Shown here piece by piece: positions 8,008 to 17,188 of a stretch of DNA of 59,180 bases. Below the pieces are notes generated by a model, which saw nothing but the letters and a program-made list of their open reading frames with translations, was not told the origin of the DNA and made no database searches. How positions within the stretch are numbered: position 1 is the first letter of the stretch; each line of letters opens with the position of its first letter. A program made the position numbers and the translations under genes. The stretch is from contig JAJFHC010000156.1 in NCBI GenBank assembly GCA_021775835.1, positions 1 through 59,180 of the forward strand, written 5' to 3'. This stretch comes from Hyphomicrobiales bacterium (GTDB lineage Bacteria; Pseudomonadota; Alphaproteobacteria; Rhizobiales; JAJFHC01).

Positions 8008-9192
8008 ATGAAACACAAACTGCTCATGGGTTTGGCAGCTTCGCTTTGTCTAACGGTTCAGGCGCAGGCCGCAGACAAGATCAAGATCGGCTTCGTGACA
8101 ACACTCACGACGCCGGCAGCAGCCATCGGCAACGAAATGATGAATGGTGTAAATCTTGCTCTGCAGCATATCGATGGCAAGATGGCCGGCGTTCCGGTCG
8201 ATCTCATTGCGGAAGATGACGGATTTCGTCCCGAAGTCGGCAAGCAGAAGACCGAAAAACTCGTTGCCAAGGACAATGTCGATTTCATCACCGGCTTTAT
8301 CTGGTCGCATGTTCTGCTTGCCTCACAGAAAACCGCGCTAGACGCGGGTAAATTTCTGATCTCCGCAAATGCCGGTCCCTCTCAATTGGCCGGAAAGCTG
8401 TGCAACAAGAATTTTTTCAGTGTCTCCTGGCAAAACGATCAGACGCCGATGGCCATGGGGGAATACCTCAACCAGAATAACGTCAAGTCACTCTATGTGA
8501 TGGCCCCGAACTACGCGGCTGGCAAGAACATGGTGACCGGCCTGGAGCGGACCTTCAAAGGCAACATCGTCGGCAAGGATTTGACCAAGTGGGGCAAGGA
8601 CGCCCAACTCGATTTCTCCGCCGAACTGGCAAAAGCGTCAAAGTCAGGCGCAGACGGCCTCTACGTGTTTTATCCCGGCAAGGCCGGAGGCACTTTCCTG
8701 AAGCAATACCAGCAAGCCGGGCTGGAAAAGAAACTTCCGCTTTATACCGTCTATACAATTGACGGACTTTCATTGCCGAAGCTGCAGGCAGCAAACATAA
8801 CAAGCGTATTGGGATCACAGCAGACCAACTATTGGAGCCCCGATTTCGACAATCCGCAGAACCAGCGCTTTGTGGCCGACTACAAGAAGGCGTACGGCAA
8901 GTATCCCTCTCAGTATGCCGCCCAGAGCTATGACGCGATCTTCTACATCAAATCCGCCGTAGAAGCCGTCGGAGGAGACCTGAAGGACAAGGACAAGGTT
9001 CGCGCTGCCCTTATGAAAGCTGATTTTCCATCGGTGAGAGGCAACTTCAAGATGGGGTCCAACCACTTTCCGATTCAGAATTTTTATCTGCGCAAAGTGG
9101 TTGAGGACTCGGAAGGTGTCTGGACACTTCAAACTGTGAAGACAGTCATGAAGGACCATCAGGACTCCTATGCATCGCTCTGCAAGATGTAG
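8008..9192 (+). CDS. ABC transporter substrate-binding protein (LivJ/Peripla_BP_6 type)
   Basis: A 394-residue periplasmic binding protein with a signal peptide ending at AQA (about residue 22) and a strong ribosome site (GGGAGGGAAG) before ATG 8008. The mature protein shows the type I fold with KIGFVTTLTTPAAAIGNEMMNG and GADGLYVFYPGKAGG, like branched-chain amino acid and aromatic-compound binders. No permease or ATPase gene is nearby, so it is an orphan binding protein. The following cytochrome P450 starts 32 bp downstream on the same strand, so the ligand may be the P450 substrate or a precursor; that link is inferred only from position. Confidence 0.9.
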   Translation: MKHKLLMGLAASLCLTVQAQAADKIKIGFVTTLTTPAAAIGNEMMNGVNLALQHIDGKMAGVPVDLIAEDDGFRPEVGKQKTEKLVAKDNVDFITGFIWSHVLLASQKTALDAGKFLISANAGPSQLAGKLCNKNFFSVSWQNDQTPMAMGEYLNQNNVKSLYVMAPNYAAGKNMVTGLERTFKGNIVGKDLTKWGKDAQLDFSAELAKASKSGADGLYVFYPGKAGGTFLKQYQQAGLEKKLPLYTVYTIDGLSLPKLQAANITSVLGSQQTNYWSPDFDNPQNQRFVADYKKAYGKYPSQYAAQSYDAIFYIKSAVEAVGGDLKDKDKVRAALMKADFPSVRGNFKMGSNHFPIQNFYLRKVVEDSEGVWTLQTVKTVMKDHQDSYASLCKM

Positions 9193-9224
9193 CCCTGCGG
9201 CTGGGTAGGAGACCTCACAGGCAG

Positions 9225-10430
9225 ATGTTTGACCCACTCGACAGTGCCTTCCTGGCAGATCCGTATCCTGTCTTGGCACGAGCGCGCGAAGAATCGCCGG
9301 TGTTTTACTGCGACGCCATAGACATGTGGATCGTAACGCGCCACGAGGATGTCGAGCATGTGTTCCTGAACCCTGCCATTTTTTCGGCATCGATTGCACA
9401 GGCGCCACTTCTGCCTCTGTGCGAGAAGGCAATAGGCATCCTGAAGGCCGGTTTCAGAATTCAACCCGTAATGTCGAACTTCGACCCGCCAGGCCACACG
9501 CGCATTCGCCGCCGACTGGCCAAGGCATTTTCAACCAAAAGGATGAAACTGCTGACGCCCATCATCGAGGAGCGCTGTGCCGAAATCCTCGATGGTCTGG
9601 GCAACCGATCCAGCGCCGATCTGGCCCGTGAGCTCTGCTACCCACTGCCTGCTCTGACGATCTTCACGATGATTGGCTTTCCCGATGACGACGCGGACAA
9701 GATCAAGGGATGGTGCGCAGACAAGCTGGTCGTGAATTGGGGACATCCGGACGAAGCGGCTCAGATCAGAGCGGCTGAAACCATGGTTGCCTTCTGGGAG
9801 TACTGCGAGTCCTTTGTCGAACACCGGCGAAACAATCCCGGAAACGATCTGACAACAGACCTGATGCAGGGCGAGGACATGTCAGAACCGCTTACCGATA
9901 GGGAGATTGCAAGCATCATTTTCGGACTCAGTTTTGCAGGTCACGAAACCACGACGAACCTTGCAACCAATTGCATTCGCACAGTTATCGAAAAAGATCT
10001 CTGGTCGGTTCTGAGGAGTGACCGAGACCTCATACCCGGTGTTGTCGTGGAAACCCTGCGATACGATTCCTCCGTGGTGGCCTGGCGAAGAATAGCCACG
10101 GAAGATACGACAATTGGATCTGTCGATGTCCCCGAGGGTGCAAAACTGATGTTGTCCATGGGGGCGGCGAACCGCGATCCCAACGTCTTCCCCGACCCAG
10201 ATAAATTTGACCCCAGCCGGGACAATTCCCAGAGTCACCTCTCCTTCGGAAAGGGTATTCACTTTTGCCTCGGCGCGCACCTGGCGCGAATCGAGATCGA
10301 CATAATTCTCCAGCAAATGCTGGACCGCTATGTCGACGTCGCCCTTGAGAAAGAGGGGCCATTTGAGTTTCCCCCAAACATTTCATTCCGGGGCCCGGTC
10401 TCACTCTCCGTCCGATGGAATGCTGCCTGA
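9225..10430 (+). CDS. Cytochrome P450
   Basis: A 401-residue soluble bacterial P450. The I-helix reads FAGHETTTNL, the ExxR motif is ETLR, and the heme loop is FGKGIHFCLGAHLAR, with the cysteine that binds heme iron. The start ATG 9225 has TAGGAG upstream. Such class I enzymes need a ferredoxin and reductase, which are not encoded in this window. It follows the orphan ABC binding protein and converges on another P450 with 41 bp between their ends. The substrate cannot be told from sequence. Confidence 0.93.
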   Translation: MFDPLDSAFLADPYPVLARAREESPVFYCDAIDMWIVTRHEDVEHVFLNPAIFSASIAQAPLLPLCEKAIGILKAGFRIQPVMSNFDPPGHTRIRRRLAKAFSTKRMKLLTPIIEERCAEILDGLGNRSSADLARELCYPLPALTIFTMIGFPDDDADKIKGWCADKLVVNWGHPDEAAQIRAAETMVAFWEYCESFVEHRRNNPGNDLTTDLMQGEDMSEPLTDREIASIIFGLSFAGHETTTNLATNCIRTVIEKDLWSVLRSDRDLIPGVVVETLRYDSSVVAWRRIATEDTTIGSVDVPEGAKLMLSMGAANRDPNVFPDPDKFDPSRDNSQSHLSFGKGIHFCLGAHLARIEIDIILQQMLDRYVDVALEKEGPFEFPPNISFRGPVSLSVRWNAA

Positions 10431-10471
10431 AGCCCATCCCTTCCGAACGTGTCCAGTTTCTCTTGCCGAAT

Positions 10472-11689
10472 TCATTTAAACGTAAGAGGCATCTTGTCGA
10501 TGGCATGAATCGCGTTGTTTGGTCTCCATTCGACGACACCGGCGAAATCGATGGAGTCGACTTTCGTCGCTATGGCAGTCAGCAACGCCCTGCCCTCAGC
10601 CCGTGCAATGTTCTGCCCGACACAGCCGTGTATGCCGACGCCCAAGGCAAGATGGCCCTGCGGCCTGCGGGTGATGTCGAACCTGCCGGCATCCGGCCAC
10701 TGATCTTCATCAAGGTTTGCCGATCCGAGACAACACAGGATCTTCGTGCCTTCTTCGATCTCCACGTCGGAGACTTTCGTGTTGATCTGGGCTGTGCGAC
10801 AAAAGGAATGGACGGGCGATGTGATCCTCATGACCTCCTCGAAGGCGGGAAGACTCAGTTCCGGATCCGCCTTCAGTCTCCGGAACTCATCCGGATTGTT
10901 TGCAAAGCACCACATGGCATTGCCGAACGCCGTAACCGTGGTATCGATGCCTGCAGAGAGCAGGGAACGGACCAGCATGCCTGCCTCGTCTTCCGAGATT
11001 TCCTGCCTGTCCGCAGCTTCGTAAATCGCGGCGCCAATGCCATCATCCCGAAGGTTCTCCCGCTTGCATTGTTCGGTAATCCAGGGAACGATCTCAGGCC
11101 CCTTGGCCATTGAATTCCGGCGCAGTTCGTTGTCTGGACCGAGCGCGTTGAATACCATGGCTCCATAATCCACAAGAAACCGCTTGTTGACATTCTTCAT
11201 GCCTACCGCATCGGGAAATACAGTCGTGGGGTAGGCCTCCGCAAGGTCGACGACCCCATCAAATGTGCCCTGTTCGAGTAGTTGATCGACAAGCTTCTCC
11301 GCCGCTGCCGTGAATCGATCGACAAGAGCGCGTACCGCACCGGGGGACAGAGCTCGTGTAATCGCCCTGCGCGTCTGTGTGTGACGGGGCGGATCCACTT
11401 CCAGCACAATGCTGGCGGGCCGCCAGGGTTTCTCCAGACTGAAGTCCTGAAGCCCTACGCCGCGCGACGAGACAAAGCGTTCCCAGTCCGAGAAAACCTC
11501 CTTCGTCTCATTGTGCCGGCCGCAAACCAGGATCGAGTATTTCGGGATGTAGGCAAACGGGCCTTTCGAGCGCAGTTCCGAATAGTAGGGTTCCGGGTTG
11601 GCGAGCACGTCCTCGTCGTAGGGATCGATATCCCATACCGGCACGTCCTTCGGCGGTTCGACGAATTTATGGCCTTCGATCATCTTCAT
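10472..11689 (-). CDS. Cytochrome P450
   Basis: A 405-residue P450. It has an I-helix LLSAGIDTTVTAFG, ExxR as EEVMR, and a heme loop LGVGIHGCVGQNIAR with the proximal cysteine. The heme loop has GVGIHGC instead of the usual FGxGxHxC, as in several aromatic O-demethylating or hydroxylating bacterial P450s that I recall. The start was set at ATG 11689 because AAGAGGAG precedes it; an earlier frame start at 11716 lacks a site. It diverges from a LysR gene across about 200 bp with a LysR-type box, so that regulator probably controls it. No redox partner is adjacent. Confidence 0.92.
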   Translation of the reverse strand: MKMIEGHKFVEPPKDVPVWDIDPYDEDVLANPEPYYSELRSKGPFAYIPKYSILVCGRHNETKEVFSDWERFVSSRGVGLQDFSLEKPWRPASIVLEVDPPRHTQTRRAITRALSPGAVRALVDRFTAAAEKLVDQLLEQGTFDGVVDLAEAYPTTVFPDAVGMKNVNKRFLVDYGAMVFNALGPDNELRRNSMAKGPEIVPWITEQCKRENLRDDGIGAAIYEAADRQEISEDEAGMLVRSLLSAGIDTTVTAFGNAMWCFANNPDEFRRLKADPELSLPAFEEVMRITSPVHSFCRTAQINTKVSDVEIEEGTKILCCLGSANLDEDQWPDAGRFDITRRPQGHLALGVGIHGCVGQNIARAEGRALLTAIATKVDSIDFAGVVEWRPNNAIHAIDKMPLTFK

Positions 11690-11863
11690 GGGGACTCTCC
11701 TCTTGCCGCCGAACATTCACACAACCGGTATTTTGTCACGATACCTGAATTGCGCAAACACGCCGGCCCTTCGACCATCGAACATTGCGGCGGCATGTCA
11801 ACACATTGAGTTCGTTTCGGATCGTACCGTCAAGGATATCCGAATATAGAAACTAACTCGACA

Positions 11864-11888
11864 TTGATATAGGTTTATGGCATATCAA
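11864..11888. promoter_or_regulatory. LysR-type operator, 7-bp arms with 11-bp spacer
   Basis: TTGATAT (11864-11870) and ATATCAA (11882-11888) form a perfect inverted repeat with the T-N11-A geometry typical of LysR sites. It lies directly before the LysR start at 11893 and between it and the divergent P450, fitting autoregulation plus control of the P450. Confidence 0.55.
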
Positions 11889-11892
11889 GCGC

Positions 11893-12864
11893 ATGTCAAA
11901 AGCCCGCCCAGGAATCGAAATATCCGAGAGAATTCTCACCCGGGTGAAGCTCAAGCAGCTTCGCCTGATAATCGCCATTTGCGACCATACCAGTCTGCTT
12001 CACGCAGCCAAGGTACTCAACATTTCGCAACCAACAGCGACCAAGCTTCTCCAGGATCTGGAGATCGATCTCGGTGTCACCCTGTTCGAGCGCACCAATC
12101 GTGGCGCCTTTCCCACAAGCTATGGAAAGGCCCTGATCCGCCACGGCAGGCTGGTTCTGGCCCAATTGTCCCACGCCGCCCAGGAACTCGACGATCTTGT
12201 GGAGGGCACCGGTGGCCGCATCGTTGTGGGCACTCTGCTGGCGGCATCGGCGATTCTTCTGCCCGCCACGATTGCCCGTATCCGCGAGCAACGGCCCAAT
12301 GTGTCGATTGCCGTTACCGAGGGCACGAATGAACGGTTGATCCCGGCATTGCATGACGGCAAGCTGGACTTGGTTGTCGGACGGTTGCCGCAATACCGAT
12401 ACCGTCACGATCTCGTGCAGGAGGCCTTGTACGACGAACCCATTTGCGTGGTGGCCCGCGCCGGCCATGAACTGGCCGGACCCGACCCAGCAACAACGGA
12501 AGCAGTTCTGGCAACGAGGGAGTGGATACTACCGCCGCCCGACACCACATTGCGGCGCCAGATTGACAAGCTGTTTCACGACCGGGGTGTGGCGCCCCCA
12601 TCAAATCCTCTGGAATCAATTTCTTATCTGACCAACAGATATCTGATCCTGAACACCGATATGGTCGGGATATGGCCTTATCATGTGGTGCAGGATGATA
12701 TCGAGCGCGGACGCCTGGCGGTATTGCCGCTGGAATTGACCGGGGCGTCTCAACCGGTCGGGGTTTGCCTGCGAAATGAGGACGGTTTGTCTCCGGCGGC
12801 ACAGGCGTTTCTCGGCTGTCTGCGCGAGACCGCCACCGATATGGTGGCCCGGGGGATCCTTTGA
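11893..12864 (+). CDS. LysR family transcriptional regulator
   Basis: A 323-residue LysR regulator. The winged helix-turn-helix is at about residues 18-77 (LKQLRLIIAICDHTSLLHAAKVL, then SQPTATKLLQDLE and LFERTNRGAFPT), followed by a periplasmic-binding-like effector domain from about residue 105. Its start overlaps the presumed operator. It diverges from a P450 gene and lies upstream of, but convergent with, aspartate dehydrogenase. The N-terminal extension of about 17 residues before the HTH is typical of the GbpR-type branch. The effector is unknown. Confidence 0.92.
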   Translation: MSKARPGIEISERILTRVKLKQLRLIIAICDHTSLLHAAKVLNISQPTATKLLQDLEIDLGVTLFERTNRGAFPTSYGKALIRHGRLVLAQLSHAAQELDDLVEGTGGRIVVGTLLAASAILLPATIARIREQRPNVSIAVTEGTNERLIPALHDGKLDLVVGRLPQYRYRHDLVQEALYDEPICVVARAGHELAGPDPATTEAVLATREWILPPPDTTLRRQIDKLFHDRGVAPPSNPLESISYLTNRYLILNTDMVGIWPYHVVQDDIERGRLAVLPLELTGASQPVGVCLRNEDGLSPAAQAFLGCLRETATDMVARGIL

Positions 12865-12887
12865 GTTCTGTCGTCGAAGGGCGCGGG

Positions 12888-13685
12888 TCAGACTGCAAAC
12901 CCGGCACGCCGGTTGCCGATCGCCCGCAGCAGGCTCATGGCCGCCAGCGCCGATGTGCGCGGGTTTTCCGGCAGGGCATTGCCCTCGATCTCAAACCGGA
13001 ATCGGCCAAAGGACCCTTCGGCGATCACCACATGCTGGTTGCCGCCCACCGCAGGGTCGGCGATCAGCCGCACCTGAGTGTCTTCCAGCCCAAGGCCGGC
13101 CATGGCCACGGCGGCTGCAACATTGGCATTCTTGGGGTAGTGCATGGCGGCATCCCGGGCGGATCCATTGAAGTGCTCAAATGCCTCATCAAGGCTGGCA
13201 AGATCAATCTTGTCTTCAGCCGGTGTTCCCGTCCAGCTCAACGGCGGTTTGCGCCCCTCATAGGTTACCGAATCAAGTCCACCCCACCGTGCGGCCGCCA
13301 GGGCATCGATACCGCCCAGAGCGCCCGGCACCAATTCCAGCCTGGCGTTACCACGCTGCGCAGCATCGGCAAGAGCGGCAGCAACGTCAGGATTGGCCAA
13401 CGCGCCCACCGAAACAGTGACGACATCGATACCTCGTTCCAGAAGTGCCGCCCCGTGGGCAATCAGGCCTTCGTGACCGGCACATTCAACAGCCAGGTCA
13501 ACAGCGTCTTCAATCTGGCTGACCGAAGTCACCGCTTGCACCGCACCGCCGAGCGCATCACAGGCGGCCTGTTCCCGGCCGTCACGGCAAATCACAAAGG
13601 CGAGGTGAACTTCCGGATCGTCCCTGAGATGGCGCGCCACATATCGGGCGATCGCCCCGTTCCCGACAATTGCAAGTCTCAACAT
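12888..13685 (-). CDS. L-aspartate dehydrogenase-like protein
   Basis: A 265-residue NAD(P)-dependent dehydrogenase of the NadX/aspartate dehydrogenase family, which makes iminoaspartate or oxaloacetate from aspartate. The Rossmann motif is IVGNGAIARYVARHL at the N-terminus; family features are VECAGHEGL, VPGALGGIDAL and the later segment HYPKNANVAAAVAMAGLG. ATG 13685 has CGGAG seven bases upstream. No nadA or nadC is adjacent, so a role in NAD synthesis is not supported by context. It diverges from the molybdopterin subunit across 230 bp and could serve the same catabolic unit. Confidence 0.88.
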   Translation of the reverse strand: MLRLAIVGNGAIARYVARHLRDDPEVHLAFVICRDGREQAACDALGGAVQAVTSVSQIEDAVDLAVECAGHEGLIAHGAALLERGIDVVTVSVGALANPDVAAALADAAQRGNARLELVPGALGGIDALAAARWGGLDSVTYEGRKPPLSWTGTPAEDKIDLASLDEAFEHFNGSARDAAMHYPKNANVAAAVAMAGLGLEDTQVRLIADPAVGGNQHVVIAEGSFGRFRFEIEGNALPENPRTSALAAMSLLRAIGNRRAGFAV

Positions 13686-13915
13686 ATGTCACTCCGCAGT
13701 TTCCAGGGGCCTGCCGCAGCTGCAGCCAGCACTGAGTCCTCTTATAGCAACACGAAACCCTGCCCACGGTATGCAATTTCACCATATCCGCTTGCCGCCA
13801 TTTTAATTGAGGTCGCAAAGCAATTACCGGAAACTGGTGCCCGATCTTTGATGTCCAATCTGCCTTGGCCACTCTGGTCCCTGTAGCCTATCTGCAAAGA
13901 TGATGAGTTCCGGAG

Positions 13916-16135
13916 ATGACTGTGAAAAGGGACCTGCCAACAGTTCGCTGGATCGGCCGGACTTTGGTCCGGCGCGAAGACGAACGTCTGGTGCGTGGTG
14001 AGGGCAAATTCGCCGATGATGCCGACGCCCAAGGGTGTTTGCACGTGGCGTTCGCCAGAAGTCCGCATGCCCACGCAACGATCACAAGCCTGGACACCGT
14101 GTCGGCACAGGCGGGTCCGGACGTGGTCAGGGTCTTGACAGGCACGGATGTGGCCCACTTGAACGGCCCCCCGCCCAATGAACTGGTTGAGGGCATGGTA
14201 TTTCCCGACATGCCTATCCTCGCCCGGAACAAGGTTCTGGCTGTGGGACAACCGGTCATGGCGATTTTCGCCAGATCCCGTGCTGCAGCAATGGATGCCA
14301 TAGAAGAGGTTTCGGTCGATTACGATGCGTTAGCCCCTGTCCCGGATCATACCGTCTCGCCCGACACGCCCGACCTCTTTGAGTCAATCCCCCGTAACCA
14401 GGTCTTGGAGCAAACCCGGACGACTGGGCAGAACAGGCAGGTATCCGCCAGCACTGAATTCAGGGTTTCCGCATCGGTGCAACATTCCCGCCTGGCGCCA
14501 ACATCGCTTGAGCCCCGCGGAATATACGTGGAATGGCGCGCGAACACTGAATCCGTGCACATCCGGCTTTCGACACAGACCCCCCACCGCGCCCGCAAGG
14601 ACCTGGCAAAAATTATTGGCGTTGACGAGACCAGGATCAGCGTCACCGCCGTGGATGTCGGTGGAGCCTTCGGCATGAAGGCTTCCCTCTATCCTGAAGA
14701 AATCTTGGTGGCATGGTCGGCTTTCCACTTGAAGAAGTCCGTGAAATGGGTGTCGACCCGCAGTGAAGATCTGCTGGCCGCAACCCATGGACGCGGCGCT
14801 GCGACCCGTGGTGAGGTGACCTGTTCCGCGACGGGAAAAATCGAGTCTCTCGAGGCAACCGTTGAAGCACCCCTGGGGTGTTGGCTGCCCTACAGTGCGG
14901 CGGTTCCAGCCTGGAACGCAGGCCGCATCCTGCCCGGACCCTACGATGTCGACACAGTGTCCGCCACAACCAGCGCTCATCTGTCAAATACCGCCCCGGT
15001 CGGAATCTACCGCGGCGCAGGCCGGCCTGAGGCGGCCTTGCTCATGGAACGTCTCGTTGACAAGGCAGCCCATGCCTGTGGTCAGGATGCCATGGCATTC
15101 CGACGCCACAATCTCCTGGCTTCAGACCGTTTCCCCCTGGCACGAAGCGACGACGTCGTGCTCGATTCCGGTCAGTATACGGCTGCCCTCGACAAGGCCT
15201 GCGAACTGAGCGGATATGATCAGTTGAGACGCGACCAAGACACCCGGCGCGAACGCGGTAAACATGTAGGCATCGGCATCTCGTGTTACATCGAACCAAG
15301 CGGTCGAGGCTGGGAAAGTGCCCGGATTCGGCTGGAGAAGGATGGCCGGTTCACCCTCATGACCGGATCAAGCGCGCAAGGCCAGGGTCGGGAAACGGCT
15401 TACGCACAGGTTGCCGCTGACGTGCTTGGCATCAACCCCGAAGACATTACCGTACGGCATGGAGACACCGACACATGCCCGGCCGGCATCGGCGCACTGG
15501 CAAGCCGCAGCACCGCGATCGGCGGCAGCGCGGTTCATGCTGCAGCCCATGACCTGATTGCCCGGGCGGAGGTCCGTGTCGAATGCGCGAACTGGGCAGA
15601 CGTTGCCGATCGCGCCCAAACCCCGTTGGAGGGAGATGCGATTTTCGAAACCCCGTCGGAGGCGTGGGGCTTTGGATGTTATGTTGCCGTAGTCAATGTC
15701 GACATTGAAACCGGTGTGCTCGAGGTCGAACACATCTGGTGTGTCGACGATGCCGGTGTCATCGTCAATCCCCTTCTGGCGGAAGGCCAGATTGTCGGCG
15801 GCATTGCCCAGGGGTTGGGAGAAGTTATGATGGAACGCATCGTTTACGATGAGGAGGGCCAGCTCCTAACCGGTTCGTTCATGGACTACGCCCTGCCCCG
15901 TGCCACCGACATGCCTCCCGTCACTCTTGCAAATCTGGAGACACCGGCGCCGTTCAACCCGCTTGGCGCCAAGGGTTTGGGCGAAGCCGGAACGATCGGC
16001 GCGCCACCTGCCATCCTCAACGCAGCGGTCGACGCCTTACGTCCGCTTGGTGTCGAGGACCTCCAGATGCCGTTGACAAGTGAAACCATTTGGCAGGCAA
16101 TACGCTCAGCCTCGAAGGAAAGACCAAGCTCATGA
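13916..16135 (+). CDS. Xanthine dehydrogenase-family molybdopterin-binding subunit
   Basis: A 739-residue large subunit of the xanthine oxidase/CO dehydrogenase family. It opens with WIGRTLVRREDERLVRGEG, has GGAFGMKASLYPEE and YRGAGRPEAALLMERL, then QGQGRETAYAQVAADVLG, and ends with GAKGLGEAGTIGAPPAILNA containing the active-site glutamate. These enzymes hydroxylate heterocycles or aldehydes at a Mo-pyranopterin. The usual FAD (medium) and 2Fe-2S (small) subunits are not next to it, and the next gene, overlapping by ATGA, is a DHDPS-family enzyme. It may borrow partners encoded elsewhere. The substrate is unknown. Confidence 0.9.
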   Translation: MTVKRDLPTVRWIGRTLVRREDERLVRGEGKFADDADAQGCLHVAFARSPHAHATITSLDTVSAQAGPDVVRVLTGTDVAHLNGPPPNELVEGMVFPDMPILARNKVLAVGQPVMAIFARSRAAAMDAIEEVSVDYDALAPVPDHTVSPDTPDLFESIPRNQVLEQTRTTGQNRQVSASTEFRVSASVQHSRLAPTSLEPRGIYVEWRANTESVHIRLSTQTPHRARKDLAKIIGVDETRISVTAVDVGGAFGMKASLYPEEILVAWSAFHLKKSVKWVSTRSEDLLAATHGRGAATRGEVTCSATGKIESLEATVEAPLGCWLPYSAAVPAWNAGRILPGPYDVDTVSATTSAHLSNTAPVGIYRGAGRPEAALLMERLVDKAAHACGQDAMAFRRHNLLASDRFPLARSDDVVLDSGQYTAALDKACELSGYDQLRRDQDTRRERGKHVGIGISCYIEPSGRGWESARIRLEKDGRFTLMTGSSAQGQGRETAYAQVAADVLGINPEDITVRHGDTDTCPAGIGALASRSTAIGGSAVHAAAHDLIARAEVRVECANWADVADRAQTPLEGDAIFETPSEAWGFGCYVAVVNVDIETGVLEVEHIWCVDDAGVIVNPLLAEGQIVGGIAQGLGEVMMERIVYDEEGQLLTGSFMDYALPRATDMPPVTLANLETPAPFNPLGAKGLGEAGTIGAPPAILNAAVDALRPLGVEDLQMPLTSETIWQAIRSASKERPSS

Positions 16136-17085
16136 ATTACAGCAAACAGGACGCCAAGGCCTATTCACGGCAAAACATGAAGGGTATCTGGGCGGCCGCT
16201 CTCACCCCCTTCAGGTCCGACTTGAGCATTGATGAAGACGGCTTTCGCACCAACATCCGGCACTGGGTTGACGACCTCAAACTCGACGGCTTGTTCATCT
16301 CCGGCAAGCAAGGCGAATTCTTTTCCATGTCGATCGAGGAACGCAAGCGCACATTCGAAATCGCCGTGGAAGAAACCGGCGACGCCTCAAACACCATCAT
16401 GTCGTGCTCTGACCAGAATCTCGACACCGTCATCGACCTTGCCCGCCATGCCCAAACCGTTGGCGCCGACTACATTGTCGTGCATGCCCCGATCCTGCAT
16501 TTTCTCTCGGATGTCGACGATACGGTCTACGAGTACTACCGCCACATCGCCGATCAGGTCGACATCGGCATCGCCATGTGGAGCCATCCCGACAGCGGTT
16601 ACCTGATGAGCCCGGAATTGTGCTCGCGCGTGGCCGACCTGCCCAACATTGTCGCCATCAAGTACAGTGTTCCCCGCGACATGTACGCAGAACTTACCAG
16701 GCTTGCCGGCGACCGCATCCTGGTCAGTACGGCCGCCGAGCACGAATGGCTCGACAACATCATCGACCTGGGGTGGCAGCTCTACCTGTGCTCGTCGCCG
16801 CCCTATCTGCTTCAGTCGAAAGCTGACCAGCGCATGCGCGAGTACACCGATCTTGCCCTGGCCGGCGACACCGAAAAGGCCCGTGCCGTGAGCGCTAGCC
16901 TGGCCCCGGTTCGCGACGCCCTGAAGGCCACACGCCCCGGCGGCAAGCCCCAGGCCCATCAGAAATACTGGCAGGAACTGCTGGGCCAGGCCGGCGGCCC
17001 GGTCCGGCGGCCCCTGCTGCAGCTCACCGAAGCAGAACGCACCGCCACACGGGCTGCTTTTGAAGCTTGTGGCCTAACCACATAA
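16132..17085 (+). CDS. Dihydrodipicolinate synthase/N-acetylneuraminate lyase family protein
   Basis: A 317-residue Schiff-base aldolase or lyase of the DapA/NanA superfamily. ATG 16132 overlaps the upstream stop (ATGA) and has AAGGAAAG before it. The Schiff-base lysine lies in VAIKYSV, and the substrate loop GEFFSMSIEERK matches the family GExxxLTxEER. The usual YNxPxxT strand with the catalytic tyrosine is replaced by MWSHPDSGYLM, so the proton-relay tyrosine is missing or shifted. True lysine biosynthesis is therefore unlikely. Coupling to the molybdopterin subunit suggests hydroxylation followed by aldol or hydratase chemistry in one catabolic route. Confidence 0.88.
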   Translation: MNYSKQDAKAYSRQNMKGIWAAALTPFRSDLSIDEDGFRTNIRHWVDDLKLDGLFISGKQGEFFSMSIEERKRTFEIAVEETGDASNTIMSCSDQNLDTVIDLARHAQTVGADYIVVHAPILHFLSDVDDTVYEYYRHIADQVDIGIAMWSHPDSGYLMSPELCSRVADLPNIVAIKYSVPRDMYAELTRLAGDRILVSTAAEHEWLDNIIDLGWQLYLCSSPPYLLQSKADQRMREYTDLALAGDTEKARAVSASLAPVRDALKATRPGGKPQAHQKYWQELLGQAGGPVRRPLLQLTEAERTATRAAFEACGLTT

Positions 17086-17188
17086 ACCGTTCCCCCGGAG
17101 TCCAACCGCAACCACTTCAGACCGCAGCATCAAAATTGGATCCCGGATCGCGATTCGCTTGTTCGAGAAACGGAAGGGCTCGGACGCC

